From positions 1 to 26,718 of IMG/VR virus record IMGVR_UViG_3300025913_000098: a DNA stretch of 26,718 bases; one strand, written 5' to 3'. The position numbers and the translations under genes are program-made. Positions 7,066 through 13,691 of this stretch are shown piece after piece. Numbering within the stretch: position 1 is the stretch's first letter; the number at the start of each line of letters is the position of its first letter. The notes under the pieces are model-generated. The model had not been told where the DNA came from. It did no database searches and worked only from the letters and a program-made list of their open reading frames with translations. The DNA comes from a virus.

Positions 7066-7347
7066 ATGATGAATAACGATCTATCCGGCGTCTTAAAAGA
7101 GGCCGATCCAAACGAAGTGATCGAACAGCTTAAAGTGGCTTTGAAAGAAAAGTCAGCTGTTATCGATGATCTGAAGGCAGAAAGGGATGCGTATAGGAAT
7201 GCGCTGGAAGAAATCAAAAACATTCACCGTAAATATTACCAGGCCGGCGAACCGGCCAACGGCATGGGCAATCACATGTTCAATATAGCATATGAAGCAA
7301 GCCTTCAATACCCTTCACCCTCAAAAGATAAACAAAACGGGATATGA
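7066..7347 (+). CDS. Small coiled-coil protein
   Basis: The 93-residue product has a strong heptad-rich helix at about residues 16-52 (EVIEQLKVALKEKSAVIDDL and on), consistent with a dimeric coiled coil. The rest includes HRKYYQAGEPANGMGNHMFN. The ATG at 7066 is followed by a second ATG at 7069, so the true start may be one codon later. Its 3' end overlaps the next gene by 56 nt if that gene starts at 7292. Function unknown. Confidence 0.6.
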   Translation: MMNNDLSGVLKEADPNEVIEQLKVALKEKSAVIDDLKAERDAYRNALEEIKNIHRKYYQAGEPANGMGNHMFNIAYEASLQYPSPSKDKQNGI

Positions 7348-7564
7348 ACATTATTGGCTTGTTACAGGTAGCCGTACGAAACAAGTGTCGGAGGATTCAT
7401 GGGAAAGACACTATAAATCATTGGTTGTGACAGATGAAAAAACGCCTCTCATAGATGTGTTTCAGTGGGCAGAAAATGAATCGCTCGATTGGGATGCGGG
7501 CATTACAATTCGTAAAGTAGTGGTTCAATCCGTGATCCCCTCACCAATAAAAGACAAGCCATGA
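7292..7564 (+). CDS. Hypothetical phage protein with HYWLVTGSRT motif
   Basis: The 90-residue frame starts at the ATG at 7292, deep inside the previous gene. The part that looks conserved begins about residue 19 (YEHYWLVTGSRTKQ, SWERHYKSLVVTD), so the first 18 residues may not be real and translation may start at a non-ATG codon near 7328. I have seen similar short proteins in Bacteroidota phages but know no function. The stop overlaps the ATG at 7561 by 4 nt. Confidence 0.6.
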   Translation: MKQAFNTLHPQKINKTGYEHYWLVTGSRTKQVSEDSWERHYKSLVVTDEKTPLIDVFQWAENESLDWDAGITIRKVVVQSVIPSPIKDKP

Positions 7565-7971
7565 TAGAACAAAATGAGATCATAGAAGGCAATCAGTTGA
7601 TAGCTGAGTTTCATGGATGGAGACATATACCTACTCCGAAAGGTAAGGGTAAAGGATACTGGGACTTCCCGGACTGGAAAAAAGCTAATTGGGATGCTGG
7701 CAGCTTTCAATATCATTCCTCTTGGGATTGGCTTATGCCCATGTTAGAAAAAATATCGAGGATTCCACTCCCCGGCGACGGAACGCGCCCAGCGGAGCCG
7801 CATGAAACATTTTACCCGTACACATTCGGAATGCTTAGTGCAGAAGGCAGGCTAATGGTTAGAATATGCGCAAATGCTCTTTTTGAGGCGGATACGTTGA
7901 TGGAAGCCACTTGGCTGGCTGTCGTTGACTTTATCAAAACCAATTCTCAACCACTAAACAATAAGGGTTAA
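7561..7971 (+). CDS. Conserved hypothetical Bacteroidota phage protein
   Basis: The 136-residue product has the pattern I associate with a common Bacteroidota phage family: ELIxEFxG near the start (NQLIAEFHGW), then YHSSWDWLMPMLEKI at the centre and EATWLAVVDFIKTNSQ at the end. The family has no known function. It is coupled by ATGA to the gene in front and lies one base before the next. It is Trp-rich, with no membrane segment. Confidence 0.75.
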   Translation: MIEQNEIIEGNQLIAEFHGWRHIPTPKGKGKGYWDFPDWKKANWDAGSFQYHSSWDWLMPMLEKISRIPLPGDGTRPAEPHETFYPYTFGMLSAEGRLMVRICANALFEADTLMEATWLAVVDFIKTNSQPLNNKG

Positions 7972-7972
7972 T

Positions 7973-8470
7973 ATGGAAAAGGTAACGGACATAAGAGAAG
8001 TTCTGCATCTATATCTAGGATGCGACTTTGAGCATGAAGACGATTTTTGCACTCTCACGCGCCACAAATTAGACGGGCGAATGATAGACAAGTGGAATGA
8101 CAACTGCGTATTATTACTCCGGCCCTTATTGGAAATTACCAATGATGAGCTTTTAGAATTGTGCAAAATATACTACCCTGCACCATTCACTGGCTTATAT
8201 CAGGATAAATGGAAAATACTTCATCAGTCAGTGGGAAAGCACAAGTCAACTAATTATGCATTGGTGCAGAACGAAAAAAAGAAGGCAACCTTTTGCGTAG
8301 AAATGAGTGACGGAACAGTAACATTCGAAAAAGACAATGTACCGGAACAGCAATATAAAACCGCCTTATGCACATTATTCTGTCTCAAAAAAGGGTTTGA
8401 TATTTTCGATTTAATTAATCGGAAGTTGGCCGAAAAATGGACTCCGGCAATACCAGTCATTGTAGATTAA
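7973..8470 (+). CDS. Hypothetical phage protein
   Basis: The 165-residue product contains LLLRPLLEITNDELLELCKI, a block I recall from other Bacteroidota phage proteins of unknown function (RPLSDIT-type), and a C-terminal part LFCLKKGFDIFDLINRKLAE. Six Cys residues are scattered without a zinc-ribbon pattern. There are no catalytic motifs I can name. The gene starts one base after the previous stop. Confidence 0.65.
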   Translation: MEKVTDIREVLHLYLGCDFEHEDDFCTLTRHKLDGRMIDKWNDNCVLLLRPLLEITNDELLELCKIYYPAPFTGLYQDKWKILHQSVGKHKSTNYALVQNEKKKATFCVEMSDGTVTFEKDNVPEQQYKTALCTLFCLKKGFDIFDLINRKLAEKWTPAIPVIVD

Positions 8471-8485
8471 ACAAAACAGCAAGTT

Positions 8486-8743
8486 ATGAACAAGGAGCAA
8501 GTATTAACCGATTTCGGATTTTTTGCTAAGGTAATGCCTAATTATTTTGTTACTTCTGCCTATAAGGGTAAAAACGAGATTTGGAGGTGCCGATCAAACA
8601 CGGGTATTCCGGATGATGAAAAATGGGAATTGCTCGTCAAAGCATTTAAGCAGCGATGGCAGGGAAGGTATTTGGAAATAAATCATACTACTTGCACCAA
8701 TCATATGGATTTTGACATTTACCTAAAAACTGATGTTCTCTAA
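8486..8743 (+). CDS. Hypothetical phage protein
   Basis: The 85-residue product, MNKEQVLTDFGFFAKVMPNY and on, has no recognised family. It has aromatic residues, a KWELLVKAFKQRW helix and ends in LKTDVL. It follows the previous gene by 15 nt. The 56-bp AT-rich gap after it (8744-8799) shows no hairpin or promoter box that I can defend. Confidence 0.55.
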   Translation: MNKEQVLTDFGFFAKVMPNYFVTSAYKGKNEIWRCRSNTGIPDDEKWELLVKAFKQRWQGRYLEINHTTCTNHMDFDIYLKTDVL

Positions 8744-8799
8744 CCCAACACATATAAACCAATAAACACCTATAATCACTCATTCCTAAAAAATAAAAC

Positions 8800-9846
8800 A
8801 TGGCAATCCCAATTTTGGACAAGGAATATGAAGAAAGAAAAAAGCAGGCCAAGGAATTGATCTCCGCAGGCGGATGTGCTGCGATAAAATATTGGAGCAA
8901 TACCGATGCGTTTCGCCTATGCCCCTCTAAATATAAAGACGAAGTGAAGTTTGACCCATTAGAAGGAATGGTATACATATCAGAATGGCTTGATACGGCT
9001 AAAAAAGCAATCGAATTTATTAGTAAAGGAATTGAATTGATTGAGCCAAAGCCCACCCCCTCCACCAACAACCAGAGAGAGGGAGAAAAGGAAGTTCATC
9101 CAATTTTTAAGGGCTGGAATAGTGAAAAGCTAATAGGTCGGGTGCGTCTTCGTTTTCAGGAACTTATTCGTAAAAAATGGGATTGGAGGAGCTTTTATAA
9201 CGGTTGGATCGAAGGGCGCGCGGACATGTTGCAGGTTCAGCGACAGGACTATGATAATGCGCAGCCCACAGAGACCCCATCCATGCCCGTAGAGGAAGTG
9301 CCGGCAAAGCGTATTATTCCAAAAGACCCTTATTTCGTCGGGCAATGCAATTCCTGCGGCTATAAGTGCTCTTCAGAAGAATGGGGCGGAGGAAGTGCTA
9401 TAGCAGATACCGGAGATTACACAGACCCTTACTGTCCACTATGCTTATCAAAGGACGTGGATGAGGCGGACGACGATCTTTATATAGATCAAACGGAGCT
9501 GCTGATAGCTGCCGTCAAAAGACTTCAAGAGAAAGTTAATTGCCTCGATTTTGAAGGATACACCAGAGATAATCAAATAGGAAATAAGGATTGCAAAATA
9601 GGTGAATTACAAGCAGAACTATCCTCCCTCCGCACCCAGCTATCTGACACGAAAAGAGAATTGGAGCGCCAGGCTTCATTAAAAAATTCTGCCCTTGCCA
9701 CTATAGAGGACCAAAAAAGAAGAAATACGAGTTTGGAATCGCAGCTATCCGAAGCCCAAAATGACCGGGACGCATATAAGAACCAGGCCGCTGAACTCCG
9801 GGAATGGATAGTTAGGCAGGCTCATAAATCGCAGGACAATGCCTAA
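8800..9846 (+). CDS. Zinc-ribbon and coiled-coil protein
   Basis: The 348-residue protein has three parts. Residues 1-155 are mixed helical with RKKWDWRSFYNGWIEGRADM near the end. A zinc ribbon follows: C183-x2-C186 with nearby C190, and C212-x2-C215, so four ligands are available. Residues 231-345 form a long heptad-rich coiled coil (ELQAELSSLRTQLSDTKREL). Such build suggests a scaffold or DNA-bound adaptor, which is inference. No enzymatic motif is seen. The protein is the largest of the early operon after the ASCH-like gene and precedes the DUF1064 gene by 18 nt. Confidence 0.65.
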   Translation: MAIPILDKEYEERKKQAKELISAGGCAAIKYWSNTDAFRLCPSKYKDEVKFDPLEGMVYISEWLDTAKKAIEFISKGIELIEPKPTPSTNNQREGEKEVHPIFKGWNSEKLIGRVRLRFQELIRKKWDWRSFYNGWIEGRADMLQVQRQDYDNAQPTETPSMPVEEVPAKRIIPKDPYFVGQCNSCGYKCSSEEWGGGSAIADTGDYTDPYCPLCLSKDVDEADDDLYIDQTELLIAAVKRLQEKVNCLDFEGYTRDNQIGNKDCKIGELQAELSSLRTQLSDTKRELERQASLKNSALATIEDQKRRNTSLESQLSEAQNDRDAYKNQAAELREWIVRQAHKSQDNA

Positions 9847-9864
9847 CAGGAAAAAATTAAGCAT

Positions 9865-10233
9865 TTGACGGACCGCCTGACCATATCGAAATACAAGGCC
9901 CTGGCCAAAAAGAAGCCGAAGTACGGCAGCAAGAAGACCGTGGTCGATGGAATAAAGTTCGATAGTCTCAAGGAGGCGAACCGGTATTGTGTATTAAAAT
10001 TGCTGGGTAAGGCTGGCAAGATCCGAGGTTTGGAGGTACACCCAATTTTAAGGCTCGTTGTTAATGGTCGACACGTCTGCGACTACGAGGGCGACTTTTC
10101 ATATTACTTGCCGGAAACCGGCCAAAGAGTGATCGAGGACGTGAAATCCGAGATCACCCGAAAGAACCGGGCCTATAGGATAAAGGTAAAATTGGTTCAC
10201 GCCTGTTATGGCATCGAGATATTGGAAACCTAA
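9865..10233 (+). CDS. DUF1064-family protein, PD-(D/E)XK nuclease-like
   Basis: The 122-residue protein has the DUF1064 pattern: KKPKYGSKKTVVDGIKFDSL, EANRY, then EVHPIL, VCDYEGDFSYYL and VIEDVKSEITR. The series E (in EAxRY), D (EGDF) and ExK-like EDVK matches a PD-(D/E)XK nuclease core, and the family is widespread in phages next to replication or recombination genes. A structure-specific nuclease role is inferred; it is not shown. The start used is TTG at 9865, since no ATG precedes the conserved KYGSKK; this is the least certain part. Confidence 0.8.
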   Translation: MTDRLTISKYKALAKKKPKYGSKKTVVDGIKFDSLKEANRYCVLKLLGKAGKIRGLEVHPILRLVVNGRHVCDYEGDFSYYLPETGQRVIEDVKSEITRKNRAYRIKVKLVHACYGIEILET

Positions 10234-10238
10234 ACTTA

Positions 10239-10340
10239 TCCCCAGCCTCCTGGGGAGCCGAAAGGCGAAAGGAGGCGCCCTATCCATGGGGCAATGCGTG
10301 GGTCGGCATAGCTCCCAGCCGGGACGGGGGTATTTTATAA
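10239..10340 (+). ncRNA. Structured intergenic RNA element or compound terminator
   Basis: The gap between 10233 and 10404 holds several stems in a row. TCCCCAG (10239-10245) pairs with CTGGGGA (10250-10256), a perfect 7-bp stem with a CCTC loop. GCC-GAAA-GGC (10257-10266) is a GNRA-capped stem stacked directly after it. GCCTCC (10245-10250) can instead pair with GGAGGC (10271-10276), which encloses the GAAA hairpin and excludes the first stem. GCCC (10277-10280) can pair with GGGC (10289-10292), and TCCC (10313-10316) with GGGA (10321-10324). A TATTTTAT tract follows at 10331. Whether this is a folded RNA, a switch between two states, or a terminator cannot be decided here. Confidence 0.4.
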
Positions 10341-10362
10341 CAAGCTACTAATACAACAACAC

Positions 10363-10385
10363 GGCCTGCGTTTCTACGCTGGGCC
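10363..10385 (+). promoter_or_regulatory. Hairpin with TTTCTA loop upstream of the 10404 gene
   Basis: GGCC-t-GCG (10363-10370) pairs with CGC-tg-GGCC (10377-10385) around a TTTCTA loop. It ends 18 nt before the ATG at 10404. Its loop resembles those at 3403 and 19809. It may be a processing or stability element. Confidence 0.35.
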
Positions 10386-10403
10386 ACTTTAAAAAACAAT
10401 TTT

Positions 10404-10712
10404 ATGCCAATTAACAAATTACAGTATGGAGTTCACCCTGATGTTCTATTCCTTGAATTCGGTTATGGTGATATTATGTTTACCAGGGCCACAGAGGACG
10501 GCAGTACTCACGACAATACTTTGATATTCAGCGTATCGGAACCTCATGAAATCGGAGCCGAAACAGACGAGCATAAGGGTAAAATGTCAGATGATCTGCC
10601 GCCAGTTCAAATGGTAATGAGATTTCGAAAGCCGGAATCGATCGCAGCCTTGATCCATTCGCTGGTAGAGATACAGAAAGAACTTTTTAGAGCACAAAAT
10701 TCGCAGCCATGA
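10404..10712 (+). CDS. Hypothetical phage protein
   Basis: The 102-residue product starts MPINKLQYGVHPDVLFLEFG and has beta-strand character in the first half and a helix ESIAALIHSLVEIQKELF at the end. I recognise no family. The first gene after the structured gap, its stop overlaps the next ATG as ATGA, so it leads a small coupled group with the membrane protein and the 10882 gene. Confidence 0.65.
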   Translation: MPINKLQYGVHPDVLFLEFGYGDIMFTRATEDGSTHDNTLIFSVSEPHEIGAETDEHKGKMSDDLPPVQMVMRFRKPESIAALIHSLVEIQKELFRAQNSQP

Positions 10713-10885
10713 CCAAATCAGTAAAACTCACCCGCTTCATCCTTTTCCTGCTCATAGCAGCCTGGTTGATCTATGCCTGCTGTAATGCCTGGAGACAGGT
10801 AAAACCCCCGGAAAAGACTCCGGAACAGGTAATGGAGGATACGTTGAGGATTTATCAGCATAAAAATCCGGAGGAACAATTGTGA
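10709..10885 (+). CDS. 58-residue single-span membrane protein
   Basis: The ATG at 10709 overlaps the preceding stop as ATGA and the TGA at 10883-10885 overlaps the GTG start of the next gene. The peptide begins MTKSVKLTRFILFLLIAAWL; residues 9-25 form one membrane helix, preceded by basic residues, followed by ACC and a charged soluble tail (KPPEKTPEQVMEDTLRIYQ). Positive-inside logic puts the N-terminus in the cytoplasm. A spanin or holin accessory is conceivable, but no lysis gene is next to it. If the Cys at 24-25 were a lipobox the motif would be YACC, which is weak. Function unknown. Confidence 0.65.
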   Translation: MTKSVKLTRFILFLLIAAWLIYACCNAWRQVKPPEKTPEQVMEDTLRIYQHKNPEEQL

Positions 10886-11226
10886 ATATAAGTGAACCCA
10901 AGCCTTTTTCATCGACCCATGACCTCGACTTCCTTTGTTGTCCTTGGGAGAGAGACCCAACTTGGATGCGATTCAAGATTGGAACCTGCCACGGCCTTTG
11001 GCGGTCTACTGACGGCGCCTACGAAATCCTGGTGGTGGACAATGAAGTTCCCGGGAACGGACATTTTGAGGATGTGATGCAATGGTTCGAGAACTCTTGC
11101 CGGAGGGATGGCAAAAAGTTGCGCCTGTTGGAATTCTTCAATGACCGATTTCGGCGGCATCTGATCGAGAAAAGGGGATTCCGGCCGGAAGGAGAAAACG
11201 CGGTCAAAGTATTTGACAATCAATAA
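10882..11226 (+). CDS. GNAT-like small phage protein
   Basis: The 114-residue product starts at GTG 10882, sharing 4 nt with the membrane protein in front. The second half (VPGNGHFEDVMQWFENSCRR, DGKKLRLLEF, FRRHLIEKRGF) has the order of an N-acetyltransferase end: a GxG turn, a helix, a strand and the closing xxYxKxGF-like KRGF. The first part is too short for a full GNAT (about 140-150 residues). It may be a reduced or degenerate acetyltransferase fold; I have seen this type in phages without a known activity. Confidence in the gene is high, in the fold moderate. Confidence 0.65.
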   Translation: MNISEPKPFSSTHDLDFLCCPWERDPTWMRFKIGTCHGLWRSTDGAYEILVVDNEVPGNGHFEDVMQWFENSCRRDGKKLRLLEFFNDRFRRHLIEKRGFRPEGENAVKVFDNQ

Positions 11227-11246
11227 CAGATTAAAACGGTAATACA

Positions 11247-11453
11247 ATGGCACCAATGAACACCGACCCGTCCGAGCGATTCGATAATCCATTGGTAGAC
11301 TACGCAACCGCATTTACCGCTGCGATTAAGCCCGCACTTGAATCAGATGACTTCATTGTCTGCATAGGCAATCGGGCTTATTTCAACTTTGGTCCAAAAG
11401 AAAAAGTGACGAAGAAAAATAACCGCCCCCAAGGGCATAAACAAAAGACATGA
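11247..11453 (+). CDS. Hypothetical phage protein
   Basis: The 68-residue frame starts at the ATG at 11247 or, three codons later, at 11256. The product has DYATAFTAAIKPALESDDF and a basic end (KKNNRPQGHKQKT). No family is recognised. The stop overlaps the ATG at 11450 as ATGA. Confidence 0.5.
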   Translation: MAPMNTDPSERFDNPLVDYATAFTAAIKPALESDDFIVCIGNRAYFNFGPKEKVTKKNNRPQGHKQKT

Positions 11454-11668
11454 CGCCTGAAGCAAAAGCAAAGGAGTTGTATACGAAGATGAAGCGCCAG
11501 CAACGAGGTCCCGGTATCGAGGCTGCAGATGGAAATGCAAAGCGGTCCGCACTAATCTGCTGCGATGAGATCATCGCTGCCATCGATTTTGACTGGATGG
11601 AAGTACAGAACCTTGAAAGGGAGCACGCCTACTGGCAGGCAGTAAGGCAACACATTGCAAACCAATAA
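11450..11668 (+). CDS. Conserved small Bacteroidota phage protein
   Basis: The 72-residue product has the pattern AKELYxKM at the start, AKRSALICCDEIIAAI in the middle and EHAYWQAVRQHI at the end. I know this from many small Bacteroidota phage and prophage proteins (ALIAVDEIINA..YWxxVxxEI type). Function is unknown. It is coupled to the gene in front by ATGA. Confidence 0.75.
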   Translation: MTPEAKAKELYTKMKRQQRGPGIEAADGNAKRSALICCDEIIAAIDFDWMEVQNLEREHAYWQAVRQHIANQ

Positions 11669-11683
11669 AAACCCACACATACA

Positions 11684-12577
11684 ATGAAAAGAATCATCAC
11701 GGCCATTTTACTTTTCCCGATTTTGGCTATTGCACAAATACCCCAGCCACAGCCAAACACCTACATCAACGACCTGGCAGGTGTCATTCCGGCCGCCGCC
11801 CGCCAGCAGATCAACGAAAAGATAGCCGCGCTAGAAAAGGACTATACCGTGCAAATAGCAGTCGTCCTTATCAATGAGTTGCCAGAGGGCATCGAGATCG
11901 ATGACTATGCCAGGGAGATCGGCCGGCAATGGCATGTTGGGAATCATGACAATGGTTTGGTCTATGTCGCCTCTGTCAACCAGCACAAACAAAGATTGGA
12001 GGTAGCAAGGCGCCTAGAAGGCACTATAACCGATATCGGCGCTCGGGAGATCACTGAACATATAAAGCCATTCTTTCGTACAAAAGACTATACCGGCGGG
12101 ATCTTGAACATGCTGCAGGAGATCGACCAGCGGCTAAAGCCTGTTCAAGCCGAGCAAAAAGCATTGGGCAGACACCATGAAAAAGGCATGCCCGGCTGGC
12201 TGGTATTTGTCCTTTGCCTTTCGGGCGCTGGCCTATTATGGTTCATTATGTGGCTAATTACTAAGAAAGAAAAACCCAACGAACCCGAAAAAGCCGCGGA
12301 GCCGGATTGGGACGCAATTGCCGCAAAATCAAGAACTATGCCGCCCCCTTCGCCCAGGGCAAGCCAAAGCAGGGATACAACGATCATCGCGCCAATCATC
12401 ACAACCAATAATTACAGCAGCCGTAGGGATGATGACGCCCCATCTTATGGAAGTTCGTCAAGTTCATCGAGTAGCGACAGTTCATCTTCCAGCTATGGCA
12501 GTTGGGGATCGGACAGCAGTAGTTCATCATCTTCCGACTCCGGGTTTTCCGGCGGCGGATCATCAAACGATTGGTAA
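11684..12577 (+). CDS. Secreted TPM-domain membrane protein with Ser-rich tail
   Basis: The 297-residue protein begins with a signal peptide (MKRIITAILLFPILAIAQ, cleavage likely near residue 17-18). A TPM domain (TLP18.3/Psb32/MOLO-1 family) follows at about 26-151, with INDLAGVIP, VQIAVVLINELPEG, YAREIGRQWHVG and NGLVYVASVN in family order. A membrane span lies at 171-192 (WLVFVLCLSGAGLLWFIMWL), then a serine-rich run at about 250-287 and the end GGGSSNDW, close to the Gly/Ser-rich ends of bacterial YgcG-like proteins. The TPM domain would be outside the cytoplasm. TPM proteins occur in bacterial envelopes and chloroplasts, with repair, phosphatase or assembly roles suggested. It is unusual in a phage and could be a host-derived moron. 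Confidence 0.88.
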   Translation: MKRIITAILLFPILAIAQIPQPQPNTYINDLAGVIPAAARQQINEKIAALEKDYTVQIAVVLINELPEGIEIDDYAREIGRQWHVGNHDNGLVYVASVNQHKQRLEVARRLEGTITDIGAREITEHIKPFFRTKDYTGGILNMLQEIDQRLKPVQAEQKALGRHHEKGMPGWLVFVLCLSGAGLLWFIMWLITKKEKPNEPEKAAEPDWDAIAAKSRTMPPPSPRASQSRDTTIIAPIITTNNYSSRRDDDAPSYGSSSSSSSSDSSSSSYGSWGSDSSSSSSSDSGFSGGGSSNDW

Positions 12578-12580
12578 CCC

Positions 12581-12868
12581 ATGACCGACCCCATAGAAGC
12601 CATTATAACCCAGCTGCGCTACGCCCAGGAGCTTGTCAAAACCGAACGCATAGACCTCGACCCGGATAAATGCGGCCCGCTATCGCCTTTGGAGGCCATC
12701 GTCCTGCAGCTTTGCGCAGAAGGATATTCCAACCAGGAGATAGCCCTAAAGGTCCACCGATCCATCCGGACTGTAGAAAGCATCCGCTACCGCATTTTGG
12801 GCAAGCTCCGGGCAAAGACCATGGCCCAGGCGGTCAGCGTGGCGTTGAGGAGGGGGATTTTGAAATGA
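12581..12868 (+). CDS. LuxR/GerE-type HTH regulator 1
   Basis: The 95-residue protein has a short N-terminal helix region and a GerE-type HTH at about 34-95: LSPLEAIVLQLCAEGYSNQE, then IALKVHRSIRTVESIRYRILGK. The pattern LSxxExxVLxLxxxGxSNxEIA and TVExxxxxIxxKL is the LuxR/GerE fingerprint. It lacks a receiver or sensor domain, so it cannot be phospho-activated in the usual way; abundance may set its activity. It lies 3 nt after the TPM gene and 25 nt before a second similar protein, both just before the late genes. A late-transcription activator is a good guess from position. Confidence 0.88.
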   Translation: MTDPIEAIITQLRYAQELVKTERIDLDPDKCGPLSPLEAIVLQLCAEGYSNQEIALKVHRSIRTVESIRYRILGKLRAKTMAQAVSVALRRGILK

Positions 12869-12893
12869 GATAACCTATTAAAAAGCAAAATAA

Positions 12894-13118
12894 ATGAACA
12901 ATATCCAGTTTGACCAAGAGATATACAAGAGAATAAGCCCAAGAGAAATGGAAGTGGCAAAAGCCGCAAGCGAAGGGCTGAGCCTAAAGGCTACCGCCGA
13001 CAGAATGGGAATTTCAAAAGCCACCGTCCAGAATTACCGGGCTCACATATTTGGTAAGCTCGGTTGCAAAAATATCTCAGAAGCCATAACCCTTCTCATC
13101 AAGGGAGGAATGATATGA
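12894..13118 (+). CDS. LuxR/GerE-type HTH regulator 2
   Basis: The 74-residue protein is almost only a GerE HTH: ISPREMEVAKAASEGLSLKA at residue 14 on, then TADRMGISKATVQNYRAHIFGKL. It has a 13-residue N-terminal leader and no other domain. It differs enough from the preceding HTH protein to exclude a recent duplication, though both share the fold and the end (LLxKGGMI, LRRGIL). The stop is followed at once by a terminator hairpin (13120). It may regulate the late promoter right after it, which is inference from location. Confidence 0.85.
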   Translation: MNNIQFDQEIYKRISPREMEVAKAASEGLSLKATADRMGISKATVQNYRAHIFGKLGCKNISEAITLLIKGGMI

Positions 13119-13119
13119 A

Positions 13120-13135
13120 GGATTGAAAACAATCC
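13120..13135 (+). terminator. Hairpin terminator after the HTH genes
   Basis: GGATTG (13120-13125) pairs with CAATCC (13130-13135) over an AAAA loop, a perfect 6-bp stem starting two bases after the stop. ATTTCAT follows, so the T-rich tail is short. It separates the regulators from the late genes. Confidence 0.55.
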
Positions 13136-13179
13136 ATTTCATGTGGAACCCCGAACTATCTATCTGATTTTAAAAGTTA

Positions 13180-13187
13180 TAACTTTG
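13180..13187 (+). promoter_or_regulatory. Bacteroidota-type promoter -7 box (TAACTTTG) before terminase
   Basis: TAACTTTG matches the Bacteroidota -7 consensus TAnnTTTG. It ends 11 nt before the TerS ATG at 13199, so the leader would be very short, perhaps 5-8 nt. A clear -33 TTTG is not seen upstream, so an activator may be needed; the HTH regulators encoded just before are candidates. Confidence 0.55.
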
Positions 13188-13198
13188 ATCTATATACC

Positions 13199-13627
13199 AT
13201 GGGTATTTCAAAAACTATAAAGACGGCTGACCAACTTTGGAGGCTATTTGAAGGCTATAGGACAGTCACAAAGAAGAAACCAAGGACAAGATATGTCATG
13301 AATCAGCGGACCGGCCGAATGGTCAAAGAGAAGCTTGAAACCCCGCTCACGAAGGAAGGGTTTTATAATTATGTTGCAAATCAGGGGATTGTATCCACGC
13401 TAAAGGACTACTTCAGCAATAGGGAAGATCGCTACGAAAAGTTCGTTCCTATCTGTACGCGCATAATGGAAGAAATCCGTCAGGACCAGTTGGAGGGCGG
13501 TTTGGTCGGTCAGTATAACGCCAGCCTCACGGCACGTATAAACGGCCTTACAGATAAGACCGAGTTCTCCGGTCCCAATGGGGGACCGATACAGACTGAG
13601 CAGATCACCGGAATGGAGATAAAATGA
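13199..13627 (+). CDS. terS: Terminase small subunit (gp3-like DNA-packaging protein)
   Basis: The 142-residue protein matches the Bacteroidota terminase small-subunit type (GP3_package-like): ADQLWRLFEGYRTVTKKKP, PLTKEGFYNYVANQGIVSTL, YFSNREDRYEKFVPIC and GLVGQYNASLTARINGLTDK. TerS binds phage DNA to start packaging and stimulates the large subunit. The large terminase follows 64 nt on. The N-terminus up to residue 35 carries basic residues that may contact DNA. Order and pattern make the call firm. Confidence 0.9.
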   Translation: MGISKTIKTADQLWRLFEGYRTVTKKKPRTRYVMNQRTGRMVKEKLETPLTKEGFYNYVANQGIVSTLKDYFSNREDRYEKFVPICTRIMEEIRQDQLEGGLVGQYNASLTARINGLTDKTEFSGPNGGPIQTEQITGMEIK

Positions 13628-13691
13628 ACGTGTTTTCCCACAAAGGCAACTTTTGCCACGGGCTGGATACAACAAAATTCCCACCGGATAC

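Noticed and set aside
12318-12584. 88-residue + strand frame ending near 12584
   Set aside because: It is a shadow of the serine-rich tail of the TPM gene in another frame, with no domain.
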